From the NCBI GenBank assembly GCA_016219645.1, contig JACRLR010000040.1:1-64000 (forward strand): a stretch of 64,000 nucleotides of DNA. The letters are read 5' to 3'. Shown here in pieces: positions 33,896 to 43,286 of the stretch. The notes beneath the pieces are model-generated. The model did not search any database. It was not told the origin of the DNA and worked only from the letters and a program-made list of their open reading frames with translations. A program made the position numbers and the translations under genes. Every line of letters begins with the position of its first letter. Position 1 is the stretch's first letter. The DNA comes from Nitrospirota bacterium. GTDB lineage: Bacteria; Nitrospirota; Nitrospiria; Nitrospirales; Nitrospiraceae.

Positions 33896-34084
33896 ATGCA
33901 CTGTTTGAAATGTAAGGGCTTTATGATGGTGGAGCGTCACTATACGCTGGTAAACCGGAGACTGTATGCCCGTTGTTTGAATTGCGGGTTCTGGATCGAC
34001 CTTGCCGATTTGCTCCGCTTCTTCCATAAGGTGATCGACAGCGGGTTTCGGGGCGGGAAGGTGAGGGAATCTTATACCCTATGA
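33896..34084 (+). CDS. Small zinc-ribbon protein
   Basis: The 62-residue product opens MHCLKCKGFMMVE and has a second pair in ARCLNCGFWID, i.e. two CxxC knuckles about 25 residues apart, likely coordinating one zinc. The remaining residues are basic and hydrophobic. It resembles the other small zinc-ribbon protein at 43287-43532 in layout (CxxC near the start, CLNCG in the middle). Function unknown. It ends 17 nt before the peptidase gene. Confidence 0.65.
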   Translation: MHCLKCKGFMMVERHYTLVNRRLYARCLNCGFWIDLADLLRFFHKVIDSGFRGGKVRESYTL

Positions 34085-34100
34085 GTCGGAGAAAGGCTTC

Positions 34101-35024
34101 ATGATGACAACAGCCCACGTCAAAGCCCATCGGCCACCACTGCTTGCCTACGTTGTTGGAGTGTTCGTCGGTTTCCTGTTGATCGGTGCCGAGACCGTCA
34201 TTCCTTCCATCGCTACTGCAAAGAGCGTAGGAGCTCAGCCTGCGCAGGTCCGAACGGCATTCGCTCCAAACCAGTTTCCTCCATGGCGAGTTGCGCCAGC
34301 CCATGGCATTCTTCTCAAAGAACTCAATAGTGGGCGTGTGCTGTATGAACACGATGCGGGAAAGCGAATGTCCCCGGCCAGTCTCACGAAAATCATGTCA
34401 GCGCTGGTCATTCTGGAAAGGGGACAGCTCGATGATCTCGTCACGATTAGTCCCAGTGCCGCACGGGCTCACAAGACGCATTTACGCATGAAGGCAGGGC
34501 AGGTCTTTAGGCTGGACGATCTGCTGAAGGCCATGTTGATCATGTCAGCGAATGATGCTTGCCTGGCAGCCGTAGAGCATGTCGGCGGCGACGAAGCACA
34601 GTTCGTAGCGCTCATGAACGACAAGGCAGAGGCCCTAGGCTTGGCTGATACACATTTCAGCAATGGCTGCGGGTTCGATAACCCGGACCACTACTCGACG
34701 GCTGAAGACCTTGCCGCGTTGAGTGTTATTGCCCTCGATCAGCCGATCTTCCGGCAGTTGGTCCGTGAAGAACGCGCGATCATCACACCGATCAGCGGCC
34801 ACCGGGCCTACGTGCTGCACAACACCAACCGGTTATTAGGCCGCATCCCCGGCGTGGAAGGCGTCAAGACCGGATTTACATCGAAAGCGGGGCGGTGTCT
34901 TATCGCCAAGGTCTCTCAAAACGGCAACGATCTTCTGCTGGTCATTCTTAACTCCAAGCGTCGCTGGAACACCGCGACAAATCTCATTACCTATGGGCTG
35001 CAAGCAGCCGGCTTGCCGCACTGA
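34101..35024 (+). CDS. D-alanyl-D-alanine carboxypeptidase (PBP5-like)
   Basis: A 307-residue penicillin-binding protein that trims the terminal D-Ala of peptidoglycan pentapeptides. An N-terminal hydrophobic signal/anchor (14-40) is followed by the serine-peptidase motifs SxxK (SLTK in SPASLTKIM), SxN (SAND) and KTG (VKTGFT), in the right order and spacing. There is no C-terminal amphipathic tail of DacA type, so it is closer to DacB/PbpG-like shorter enzymes. GGAGAAAGG lies upstream. Confidence 0.9.
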   Translation: MMTTAHVKAHRPPLLAYVVGVFVGFLLIGAETVIPSIATAKSVGAQPAQVRTAFAPNQFPPWRVAPAHGILLKELNSGRVLYEHDAGKRMSPASLTKIMSALVILERGQLDDLVTISPSAARAHKTHLRMKAGQVFRLDDLLKAMLIMSANDACLAAVEHVGGDEAQFVALMNDKAEALGLADTHFSNGCGFDNPDHYSTAEDLAALSVIALDQPIFRQLVREERAIITPISGHRAYVLHNTNRLLGRIPGVEGVKTGFTSKAGRCLIAKVSQNGNDLLLVILNSKRRWNTATNLITYGLQAAGLPH

Positions 35025-35197
35025 ACTGAACTCTTCTGTTTGATAAGTCGACAGCCTAGTAGCCAAAGGCGCGAATGTCCTCTGATGCGATCGGCAAAGA
35101 TAGCCAGGCGTGTATCGGCTTGTAGGAGAGAAAAGAAAGCTGAAAAGTGATCGAAATTGACAGACATGTGTTCGGGTAGGATACCCAGCCCACATCG

Positions 35198-35731
35198 CTA
35201 TCGGAGCAGAGAAAACTCGATGTTGATGTCTTTCCCCAAATAGTTGATGACGAACCCCTGCTTATCGTAAGCCAGTATTGCACCCATCACGTTTTCGTCT
35301 CCGTACTCTTCTTTGCCCAGCAGCTTCCGGATGTCATCAGGGCTTTCGCTGTTCAACACGTTGCGAAAGATGCCGCGAGTCTTATAGGAAAATCGATTGT
35401 TGATAAAGATCAGGTCGACCTTGCCGTCCTGGATGCGCACGCCAGCCATAGGACCGGTCGGTTTGCGTTGGTCGAGCAAAAAAATAAACAAGGCTTCCTG
35501 TTCCACTTTGACTCCGGGAATCTTTTCATTCACCAGCGTATCCAGGGCTTTGGCTTCGGAGTCTCCCAGTTTCACTCCAAACAGTGAAATCTCAGGACTC
35601 TTCAAAGCCTTGGGATCCATCACATCGTTTTTGCTCAATTCATAGGGTTCGCCATACCCCGGAGACACCCCTACGCCGACTCCCGTCGTCACGATGCAGA
35701 CTAACGTAACGACTCGCAGTACATCCTTCAT
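35198..35731 (-). CDS. Secreted hypothetical protein
   Basis: The 177-residue product has a signal peptide (MKDVLRVVTLVCIVTTGVGV and following, cleavage after about residue 27). The mature domain is alpha/beta with the sequence FGVKLGDSEAKAL near its start, a pattern also seen in small periplasmic domains that assess concentration or surface features, but I cannot name the family. No lipobox is visible. It converges with the carboxypeptidase gene. Confidence 0.65.
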   Translation of the reverse strand: MKDVLRVVTLVCIVTTGVGVGVSPGYGEPYELSKNDVMDPKALKSPEISLFGVKLGDSEAKALDTLVNEKIPGVKVEQEALFIFLLDQRKPTGPMAGVRIQDGKVDLIFINNRFSYKTRGIFRNVLNSESPDDIRKLLGKEEYGDENVMGAILAYDKQGFVINYLGKDINIEFSLLR

Positions 35732-36252
35732 CGACTCATCCTTATCCGTAGATGCCGAGAGATTTTATGGTACGCGAAGTTTATCGGCGAAATTGGTAGG
35801 GCCAACGCAGCTTCGGGCATTTTATCGAACAGCCTGAGAACTTGCAAGGAACGGCTGAACCCATCATCGAGATCCATCCTCCCGCTGTTACTCAGGGTTC
35901 AACGAGTTGCGACGCGTCATTTTCCGCTCACATCTATGGAGCGGTCACGGGAAATTCTTCCATCTCCCCCATATTCCGAATGCGACTTTCGCAAGCGAAA
36001 TTTGAACCGGGATATCACATTCATCGCAGCGACTGTATCATGTCCTTTCGAAACGTGGCGCCATCGGGCAACGCCCTTCGTGTTGTGGAGACGGGTGGCA
36101 GTATTCCGTACCATGAGGGTCTCGATCGGCAATGCAAGAACGGAACGGACACAGTGGTGAATCCGTTGAATAAGAAAACGGCATGCTGAATTCATCTTTA
36201 AGAACAATGGGATAGCTTGACATGCCCGTAGTCTTCACGCAGACTGCGGTTC
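35732..36252. other. Gene-free stretch upstream of malQ
   Basis: Frames exist on both strands (for example 35842-36189 top and 35917-36207 bottom), overlapping each other, but neither has a domain, signal or clear ribosome-binding site. I see no clear gene. The region should hold promoters for malQ and for the secreted protein at 35198-35731. Confidence 0.5.
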
Positions 36253-38502
36253 ATGCAGGACCAGACGGAGCAGACACTCCTTGCCACACTCGCTGAACGT
36301 GCCGGCATTGCACATGACTATCACGATATAGCCGGAACTCTTCACGTTACGTCCGATGACACCCGCCGCGCCATTCTGACTGCCATGGGATTTACCGTTG
36401 ATTCAGCCGCATCCCTGACACAGGCATTGCAGGAATGGGATGAAGCACCCTGGCAACGTCCCTGCGAGCCGGTGCGGATCCTCCATGACGATGAGACGGA
36501 ACCTTCTCTGTTCTGTTATCTCGCACTTGAGGAAGGAAAAGAACAGTCTGTTGCGGTGGAGTGGCAAGTCCACGACGAAACGAATGTCTTGGTGCAGGAA
36601 GGGAGCACAGGACCCGGTCTTTCTGCTGTCGAGGTCCGTCTTCTCAACGGTCGACGGCATGTGCGTGTTGAAATACCTGCCCCCCGTGGTCTCTCGCTTG
36701 GGTATTATAATTTGACCCTGCGGGCCGAGGGCTTGGTCGGAGGGCCCGTGGGAACGATGCGTGTCATCGTGGCGCCACGCCACTGCTATGTCCCCCCATG
36801 GCTCGAAGCAAACCAACGGTTGTGGGGACTGGCCTTGCAGCTCTATTCGTTGTCCTCAGATCGAGATTGGGGATGCGGCGACTTCAGCGATCTCGGGCGG
36901 ATTGTGGAATGGGCCGGAAAGGAACTCGGCGCCGGAGTCATCGGGCTCAATCCTCTTCATGCGCTCCGGAACACCAAACCCTATCATATCAGCCCCTATG
37001 CGCCCAACAGCCGACTGTATCTCAATGAACTCTATATCGATCTCGAGCAGCTGCCGGAATTCTATGGGTCTGAGGAGGTGCGGCACGAGCTGCTTGCTCC
37101 CGAGTTTCAAGCCAACCTGCAGGCGCTACGAGAAAGCCGTCTGGTGGACTACGACACCATTGCGACCACGAAACGTACGATGCTTGAGTTGGCCTACCGC
37201 TCATTCCTTACAGAGGCCTATGGCGGTGAAGAGCCGAATCTCCGACCAAAAACTTCGCGAGCCTTGCTTCTAGAGAAGTTCATCCAGTCGGAAGGCCTAC
37301 CGCTTGAGCTCTATGCCGCCTTCCAGACGTTGGAGGAAGAACGCCGACTGATTCAATCCAAGTCAGCCACCTGGTATGAATGGCCTGAACCTTTTCTGAC
37401 GCCTGGCCAGCCGGTTCGTGAATATGCGGAGCGGCACCGGAAACGCATTCGCTTTTTTCAATACATTCAATGGGTGGCGAGCGAGCAGTTGAATGAGATT
37501 CGACAGACAGCCGAGAAGCTGGGGATGCCGATCGGGCTGTATCACGATCTGGCGCTTGGCGCTGATCGCAATGGGGCCGAGGCCTGGATCTATCAAGCCG
37601 TCCTGGCGCTCGGAGCCGACTGCGGCGCCCCTCCAGACCCCTTTGCGCCAGAGGGGCAGAATTGGGGCTTACCTCCGATGAATCCTCGCGCCCTCCGCGC
37701 CAGCGGCTATGAACTGCTCATTCAACTGCTGCGCAACAATTTCCGATCGGGGGGAGCCATCCGGTTGGATCATGTGATGTCGTTCTGCCGCCTCTTCTGG
37801 ATTCCGCGTGGGAAGCCCGCATCCGAAGGTACGTATGTGCATTATCCCTTTGAAGACATGTTGGCCATCCTCTCACTGGAGAGTGTTCGATCCAGGACCC
37901 TCGTTATCGGAGAAGACCTCGGCACAGTTCCTGATTGGATTAGAGCGCAGCTGGCACAAGCACGAGTGCTGTCCTACCGTGTATTCTACTTCGAGCGCGC
38001 CGCGGATGGCGCAATGAAATCACCCAGTGACTATCCCGCACAATCGCTCGCTGTCGCCACGACGCACGACCTGCCGACGCTCACTGGGTTTTGGTCCGGC
38101 GAGGATTTGCAAATACGGGCGAGGTTGAGCGATTTTGCAGATGGCGCGGCACACCACCATGCATGGGAAGAGCGCCAGCGAGACAAGAGAGCCATCCTCA
38201 GTGCGCTTCAGCGGGAAAGTCTCCTGCCAAACGGCGTGACTCAGGACTTAGCCACCGCGCCTGCCATGACGAACGATCTTTGCCGAGCCATTCATACCTA
38301 CCTGGCTCGCACGCCATCTTGTATCGTGTTGGCAAGTCTCGAAGACGGCTTGGGCGAATTATCACAAACCAATCTTCCTGGGACGGTCGACAGTCACCCA
38401 AACTGGACCCGCAAGTATTCAATTCCCGTGGATGAGATTATGTGTGATGAACGCCTCCGGCGGCTTGGGTCTGTCTTGTGTTCAGCCCGCCAGCTCAGGT
38501 AA
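36253..38502 (+). CDS. malQ: 4-alpha-glucanotransferase (amylomaltase)
   Basis: The 749-residue GH77 enzyme transfers maltodextrin units between glucans, linked to glycogen or maltose turnover. A ~150-residue N-terminal domain precedes the barrel, which shows NPLHALRNTKPYHISPYAP, the nucleophile in RLDHVMSF, the acid/base in VIGEDLGTVP and the transition-state aspartate in TTHDLPTLTGFW. The length is slightly above the E. coli protein (about 690). No glycogen gene is adjacent in the window. Confidence 0.95.
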   Translation: MQDQTEQTLLATLAERAGIAHDYHDIAGTLHVTSDDTRRAILTAMGFTVDSAASLTQALQEWDEAPWQRPCEPVRILHDDETEPSLFCYLALEEGKEQSVAVEWQVHDETNVLVQEGSTGPGLSAVEVRLLNGRRHVRVEIPAPRGLSLGYYNLTLRAEGLVGGPVGTMRVIVAPRHCYVPPWLEANQRLWGLALQLYSLSSDRDWGCGDFSDLGRIVEWAGKELGAGVIGLNPLHALRNTKPYHISPYAPNSRLYLNELYIDLEQLPEFYGSEEVRHELLAPEFQANLQALRESRLVDYDTIATTKRTMLELAYRSFLTEAYGGEEPNLRPKTSRALLLEKFIQSEGLPLELYAAFQTLEEERRLIQSKSATWYEWPEPFLTPGQPVREYAERHRKRIRFFQYIQWVASEQLNEIRQTAEKLGMPIGLYHDLALGADRNGAEAWIYQAVLALGADCGAPPDPFAPEGQNWGLPPMNPRALRASGYELLIQLLRNNFRSGGAIRLDHVMSFCRLFWIPRGKPASEGTYVHYPFEDMLAILSLESVRSRTLVIGEDLGTVPDWIRAQLAQARVLSYRVFYFERAADGAMKSPSDYPAQSLAVATTHDLPTLTGFWSGEDLQIRARLSDFADGAAHHHAWEERQRDKRAILSALQRESLLPNGVTQDLATAPAMTNDLCRAIHTYLARTPSCIVLASLEDGLGELSQTNLPGTVDSHPNWTRKYSIPVDEIMCDERLRRLGSVLCSARQLR

Positions 38503-38706
38503 GACCGTCTAGCGGCTGGTGGAAAGCACGTGATGGAGGAAGGGTTTCACGCCGGGAAGTCGAGGTCTTCTGAACTTCGAACCGGAACGTCACATGTCAA
38601 CCCCGAGCTTCGGATCACACCCGTTACGCACATGTCCGGTTTCATGCGTCATGGACCAGGGCGTTGACGGAATGGTTCGGCAGTCTACCGGCCTTCTCTT
38701 CATCTT

Positions 38707-39870
38707 ATGTTAAAGCAAAATCGCATTGTGCTGGCGATTGCAGGGGCTGTGTTTCTGGCGATCGTCGTTCTCGAAATGGTCGCCCCGGCGAACATCGTCG
38801 CCGCGTACGGCCTTGTATTACCAATTCTTCTGGTGGCAACGGTACGTAGCCGCAGCCTGATGCTGCTGACGGTCGTAGCCTGTATCGTGGCGACCTACAT
38901 CGGGCTGGTGCAACCAACTAAGCCAGGACGTTTTCAAGCAGCCGTCATAAACCGCAGTGTGGTTGCAGGAGTGCTCTTGGTCGTAGCCTATATCGGCATG
39001 ACTTGGGAAGAGCGCAAGGCGAGAGAGGAGGCCGCGCGTGTGGCGCTCGCCCGAGAAAGGGAAAATCTCCTGAAGGCTAATACACAGCTGGTCAATGCGA
39101 AGGACCAGTTGAATCGGTCGGAACGCTTAGCCGCAGTGGGACAATTGGTGGCATCGGTGGCGCACGAGGTCGGCACACCGCTGCACTCAATAGCCTGGCA
39201 CCTCCAGGCGCTGGCTGAAGAACCGGGCATCACGCCTGAGATGAAGAAGCGGGTGACAGTGATCGATGAACAGCTCACCCGCGTGGTTCGGATCATTCAG
39301 GATTTACTATCCTCAACCAGGCAGCGCCAGCCTAAACCGACCTGGTTACCAGCGGAACAGATGATCAGCCCGGCAACTGTGCTCATGGAGCCAGCCTTCC
39401 ATGCAAAAGAGATTACCTTGACACTTGAGATTCCTAATGACCTCCCGCTCGTCTGGGCTGATGCGGAAAAGATGCATCAAGTATTCGTGAACATTTTGGC
39501 CAATTCCTTAGCCGCCACCCAGCCTCACGGGATGGTGAGCATCATTGTTGGAGCCCGTGCCGCCTCTCCTGACGAACTCGACCGCGGCCTCCGGGTAACT
39601 GAGACGATGTCATCCCTGGTCGTCACAATCGAGGTGCGAGATACAGGATGCGGCATGCCGGAAGCTGATGTGCAGAAAGCGTTCGAACCATTCTTTACGA
39701 CGAAGGCTATTGGCACCGGCACCGGGTTAGGACTATTCTTAAGCCGCGAAACAGTCGTGGCCCATGGGGGCAGTCTACTCCTTGAAAGCCAAACTGGCCG
39801 CGGCACAACCGTTACCGTAACCTTGCCTGGCTTGATGGCCGAGTCGACGCGCGTGACAGAAAGGGTTTGA
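38707..39870 (+). CDS. Membrane sensor histidine kinase
   Basis: The 387-residue protein has about four hydrophobic N-terminal helices (6-98) with hardly any extracytoplasmic loop, a coiled-coil linker (100-140), then HisKA with H153 in SVAHEVGTPLHS. The catalytic domain has N box NILANSLAAT, G1 DTGCGMP, F box FEPFFTTK and G2 GTGTGLGL. No HAMP or PAS domain is seen, so it may sense the membrane or a membrane partner. Its stop overlaps the next ATG by 1 bp (TGATG), pairing it with the NtrC-type regulator. Confidence 0.93.
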   Translation: MLKQNRIVLAIAGAVFLAIVVLEMVAPANIVAAYGLVLPILLVATVRSRSLMLLTVVACIVATYIGLVQPTKPGRFQAAVINRSVVAGVLLVVAYIGMTWEERKAREEAARVALARERENLLKANTQLVNAKDQLNRSERLAAVGQLVASVAHEVGTPLHSIAWHLQALAEEPGITPEMKKRVTVIDEQLTRVVRIIQDLLSSTRQRQPKPTWLPAEQMISPATVLMEPAFHAKEITLTLEIPNDLPLVWADAEKMHQVFVNILANSLAATQPHGMVSIIVGARAASPDELDRGLRVTETMSSLVVTIEVRDTGCGMPEADVQKAFEPFFTTKAIGTGTGLGLFLSRETVVAHGGSLLLESQTGRGTTVTVTLPGLMAESTRVTERV

Positions 39871-41273
39871 TGCAACCAGCGAATATCCTCGTAGCCGATG
39901 ACGATGCAGTAGCGAGGGATCTCTTGGTTGAGGCTCTAAAGAAGGAAGGCTATGCCGTTGAAGCCTTTGCCAGCGGAGAGGAGATCATCGCTCGTGGACG
40001 CCAGGGGCAAGTGGATCTTGTTCTGACTGATATTCGAATGGGTGCAGTCGATGGGCTTACGGTCCTGCGCGAGTTTAAACGGATGAGCCCTGACACGGCC
40101 GTCGTGGTCCTGACATCGTTCGGCTCTCTTGAAGGCGCGATCCAAGCGATCAAGCAAGGAGCCTATGACTATCTCGCCAAGCCGTTTAAGAAAGAGGATA
40201 TTACACTCGTGGTGAAGCGGAGCCTCGATCACTGCCGCCTCGTTCGAGAAAATATCCGGATTCGTGAAGAGTTAAAAACCAAAGACGAATGGTCGCCGCT
40301 GGTGGGAAGCAGTCCCGCTATGCTCGAAGTTTACACGCTGGTCGCCCGAGTAACCGAGAGCAAGAGCACAGTCCTCCTGCAAGGGGAAAGCGGGACCGGC
40401 AAGGAGCTCATCGCCAGGGCGATCCATGCGAACGGGCCTCGTCGGGACAAGCCGTTCATTCCGGTGAATTGTGGGGCATTGCCAGATACTCTGTTGGAAT
40501 CGGAAATGTTCGGGTATGAGAAGGGCGCCTTTACCGGCGCGGTGGGAAGCAAAGTCGGCCTCTTTGAATCTGCGAACGGGGGCACGTTGTTTCTCGATGA
40601 AATCGGTGAGTTGGGGCAAGCCGTGCAAGTCAAGCTGCTGAGGGTCATGCAAGATCACGAAATCCGCCGCGTCGGCGGCACAACATCGACGAAGATTGAT
40701 GTCCGGATTATTGCCGCGACAAATCGGGATCTCGAGCAACTCGTCAAGGAAGGGAAGTATCGGGACGACTTGTTCTATCGCCTCAATGTCGTACGCATCA
40801 CCTTGCCGCCGCTTGTAGAACGGCGGGAAGACATTCCCATGTTGGTCCATCACTTCTTGGAGAAGTACGCGACGGGAACGGCGCATGCGGTGCGCGGAGT
40901 GCTGCCGGAAACGATGAAGTTGTTGACGCAATACCGATGGCCCGGCAATGTGCGCGAATTGGAAAATGCCATTGAACGGGCCGTCTCGTTAGGTCACGGC
41001 CCCTTCCTCACGCCGGACGACCTGCCGGCACAGCTGCGTCGGCCTGAGTACCTGTCGAAAGAGACAGCAGAGGCGATTGGCCCAGGCGACGAGGGATGTT
41101 TGTCGCTTGAGGAGGTTGAGAAACGTCACCTCGTCCGCGTTTTGAAGGAAACCAAGGGAAACAAAGTCAGAGCCGCGAAGATTCTCGGTATTGACCGGCG
41201 CACACTCTATCGGATGGCTGAGCGGTTTGGATTGGATCTTGGGGATGATGCCGACAGTGGAGAGATAGAGTAA
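39870..41273 (+). CDS. NtrC-family sigma54-dependent response regulator
   Basis: The 467-residue protein has a receiver domain (1-~120; acidic pair at 10-12, phosphoacceptor D54, K in YLAKPF), a central AAA+ domain with GESGTGKE, the sigma54-contacting GAFTGA motif, GGTLFLDEIGEL Walker B, and a C-terminal Fis-type HTH (NKVRAAKILGIDRRTLYR). Phosphorylation by the coupled kinase should switch on sigma54 promoters. I saw no obvious -24/-12 site in the immediate neighbourhood. Confidence 0.95.
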   Translation: MQPANILVADDDAVARDLLVEALKKEGYAVEAFASGEEIIARGRQGQVDLVLTDIRMGAVDGLTVLREFKRMSPDTAVVVLTSFGSLEGAIQAIKQGAYDYLAKPFKKEDITLVVKRSLDHCRLVRENIRIREELKTKDEWSPLVGSSPAMLEVYTLVARVTESKSTVLLQGESGTGKELIARAIHANGPRRDKPFIPVNCGALPDTLLESEMFGYEKGAFTGAVGSKVGLFESANGGTLFLDEIGELGQAVQVKLLRVMQDHEIRRVGGTTSTKIDVRIIAATNRDLEQLVKEGKYRDDLFYRLNVVRITLPPLVERREDIPMLVHHFLEKYATGTAHAVRGVLPETMKLLTQYRWPGNVRELENAIERAVSLGHGPFLTPDDLPAQLRRPEYLSKETAEAIGPGDEGCLSLEEVEKRHLVRVLKETKGNKVRAAKILGIDRRTLYRMAERFGLDLGDDADSGEIE

Positions 41274-41339
41274 GAGCTTGTGAACCTTCCGACCGGACTT
41301 ATAGACCGCCTTTTCTGTCATAGAGCGCATTCACACGGA

Positions 41340-41750
41340 TCACTTACCGGTACCGGCCTTCAATCGATAGACAAGATGGGTGTCCGTCTGCGAGACACCG
41401 TCAATCTCATGAATCCGGCTCAGAACCAGCCGGGTGAGTGCATCCTGGTCCGATACTTCGGCGATCACAATAATATCAGGCTTGCCCCAGCAGGGGTCGA
41501 TGGTCGTAAGCTGTTTGATTCCGGACAGGGCTCGAACGACATCACTTGTACGTCCCGGCAGTACATTGATGAGCACGTAGGCCCGATCTGATATGACTCT
41601 CCCTCCGTCAACTGGGGTGTGAATCGTACTAGGCACGGCAGAAACGCCTGGATCAGGGCCAGCGTGGCGGATGCCTGTTACGTGCGGCAATGCGGAGGAA
41701 CGTACAGGTGGGGCAGGAAGCGTGCCGACAGCGGGCTTAGATTTCTTCAT
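41340..41750 (-). CDS. Lrp/AsnC ligand-binding (RAM-like) domain protein without HTH
   Basis: The 136-residue product has a ~48-residue proline-rich N-terminal tail and then a ferredoxin-like RAM/AsnC domain (AYVLINVLPGRTSDVVRALSG, DIIVIAEVSD, VSQTDTHLVYRL). It lacks the N-terminal winged HTH of Lrp regulators, so it could be a stand-alone ligand-binding or oligomerisation module. The ATG has GAGGTGAT upstream. It follows the proline-rich pseudo-nuclease gene by 8 nt on the same strand. Confidence 0.75.
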   Translation of the reverse strand: MKKSKPAVGTLPAPPVRSSALPHVTGIRHAGPDPGVSAVPSTIHTPVDGGRVISDRAYVLINVLPGRTSDVVRALSGIKQLTTIDPCWGKPDIIVIAEVSDQDALTRLVLSRIHEIDGVSQTDTHLVYRLKAGTGK

Positions 41751-41758
41751 AGATCACC

Positions 41759-43153
41759 TCATTTCGGAGCGACAAGTACATCGATGACAAATGATTTGCT
41801 CACGCTCGCGAGACTCGCTTCGAGACCTCGGGGGTTTCCGATACGCCCATCGGGGTCATACACAAAGCACAGGAGCGTGGTGCAGCGACCGTGAGACCGA
41901 TAGCGTTCTGCGTCAATCTGAAGTTGGTCGCTAAGGTCTTTGGCATTGAGGCCCGGACGCGTTTTCTTGACGATCACCGCAAGTCGGCCGTCGTTCAACA
42001 AGAGTGCCGTGCGCGGGGTTCCGCTTGAGTAGCTCGGAGTCCATTCATCCGTGTCAATGTTGTCAAATTGAATTCGTAGGAGTGCGTGCAGCAGATCTTG
42101 CGCATCACACTCATCTTCTACACTTAACGTGGCTCGATATTCTCCGCGCAGGCGCAACTGCCGTGCGACGGAATGGAACCGAGAACAAAACATTTTCACA
42201 AGTTCCGCTGGATCCGATCCGGCCTTTGGAAACTGGAGAACAGGCTCCTGGTATGAGGAAGGGTCCATAGGCAACGAGGATCGCGGCTGCATATGCGGTG
42301 GAATGGAAACCGGTTCCTGCGTCTGGTGTTCTGTCCTGGCGGAGGGAAATGAATGCATGACGGACTCCTGTTCTTGTCGTAGCAACTGTGGTGGATGTAT
42401 CGTTTGTGATGAAATGGCCTGCTCGGCCTGGGGAGCTTGTGGAGGCCTGTCCGTGGATACAGGAACGAGCCGAGCCACCGGGTGCGCTGGGGTATCGGAG
42501 GCCGGCGGCGCCGGCGAAGCCGCTACGGTTGGCATTGGTTCAGGCGGAGGGCTGGACAGGCTCGGAGGCTCGGGCTCTCTTGAAGGGACTGTTCTTGTCT
42601 GATTGGGCTGCGGTTGATTTGGTATTGCCACAGCTGATGCCAGATCGAGATTCGTGGTCATGGCGACGGACATGACCACGGGCGGCGGCGTGATCGGTGC
42701 AGTTTGCATCATGGTCATCTGGACCGTCGGAATCGCCGGCGGCACTAAAGTCAACAGAGGGCTGGCGGGTATCGGTGAGGTCGGGACTGTTGATGAGGCT
42801 TGGGCAAGCGGCGGCTCCCCGTGAAGATCACGCTTCTTCTGCTCAAGCCTAGCAATGAGATTCTTGATGAGTGCAATGCTCTGCTGTGTTTCCTCAGGGC
42901 TATCCATGAGGAGTTTGTGGTGCCGATGTTCTTGGAATTCAGAAGATTTCTCACCAAACGTTCGACGGATACACTCACGGAACTGTAACTCTGTTCTGGC
43001 TCTGGCCGCGTCTAGGTAGGGAAAACCTTCTCGGCTAAGGTCTTCCACCTGTGCGAGAAATTCCTGAAGGTTTGCGACACCACGGGCGAGTTCTTCTATC
43101 GTGGCGGATTTGGCCCGCAAACGGGACTGTTCTGATGTTTTCGCTCGTGCCAT
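41759..43153 (-). CDS. Proline-rich protein with degenerate PD-(D/E)XK-like domain
   Basis: The 464-residue protein has an N-terminal helical region (1-~115), a ~200-residue Pro/Ser/Thr-rich linker, and a C-terminal domain (about 322-464) resembling the REase_DpnII-MboI PD-(D/E)XK fold: DAQDLLHALLR, the motif IVKKTR, LSDQLQIDAERY and CFVYDPDGRIGNP. In relatives the block before the lysine carries D and E (xDFLL...VEVKK); here these positions read TALLL and VIVKK, so D and E are lost and only lysine remains. It is likely non-catalytic. I choose the ATG at 43153 over a TTG at 43195. It precedes the Lrp-like gene. Confidence 0.7.
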   Translation of the reverse strand: MARAKTSEQSRLRAKSATIEELARGVANLQEFLAQVEDLSREGFPYLDAARARTELQFRECIRRTFGEKSSEFQEHRHHKLLMDSPEETQQSIALIKNLIARLEQKKRDLHGEPPLAQASSTVPTSPIPASPLLTLVPPAIPTVQMTMMQTAPITPPPVVMSVAMTTNLDLASAVAIPNQPQPNQTRTVPSREPEPPSLSSPPPEPMPTVAASPAPPASDTPAHPVARLVPVSTDRPPQAPQAEQAISSQTIHPPQLLRQEQESVMHSFPSARTEHQTQEPVSIPPHMQPRSSLPMDPSSYQEPVLQFPKAGSDPAELVKMFCSRFHSVARQLRLRGEYRATLSVEDECDAQDLLHALLRIQFDNIDTDEWTPSYSSGTPRTALLLNDGRLAVIVKKTRPGLNAKDLSDQLQIDAERYRSHGRCTTLLCFVYDPDGRIGNPRGLEASLASVSKSFVIDVLVAPK

Positions 43154-43286
43154 GAAGTCTGGGAAAAGTCTAGCCCAGGCTCCACAACGTGGCAAGAAAA
43201 CATGGGAAAGTGAACAGAGGCTCCGGACGCCTGTGAAACTAGATCACTGGATTGCCGGCTATCCAAGGAACTGGCAGTGATGCAGA

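Noticed and set aside
35842-36207. Overlapping frames on both strands upstream of malQ
   Set aside because: No ribosome-binding site, no domain, and each excludes the other. I treat the stretch as non-coding.
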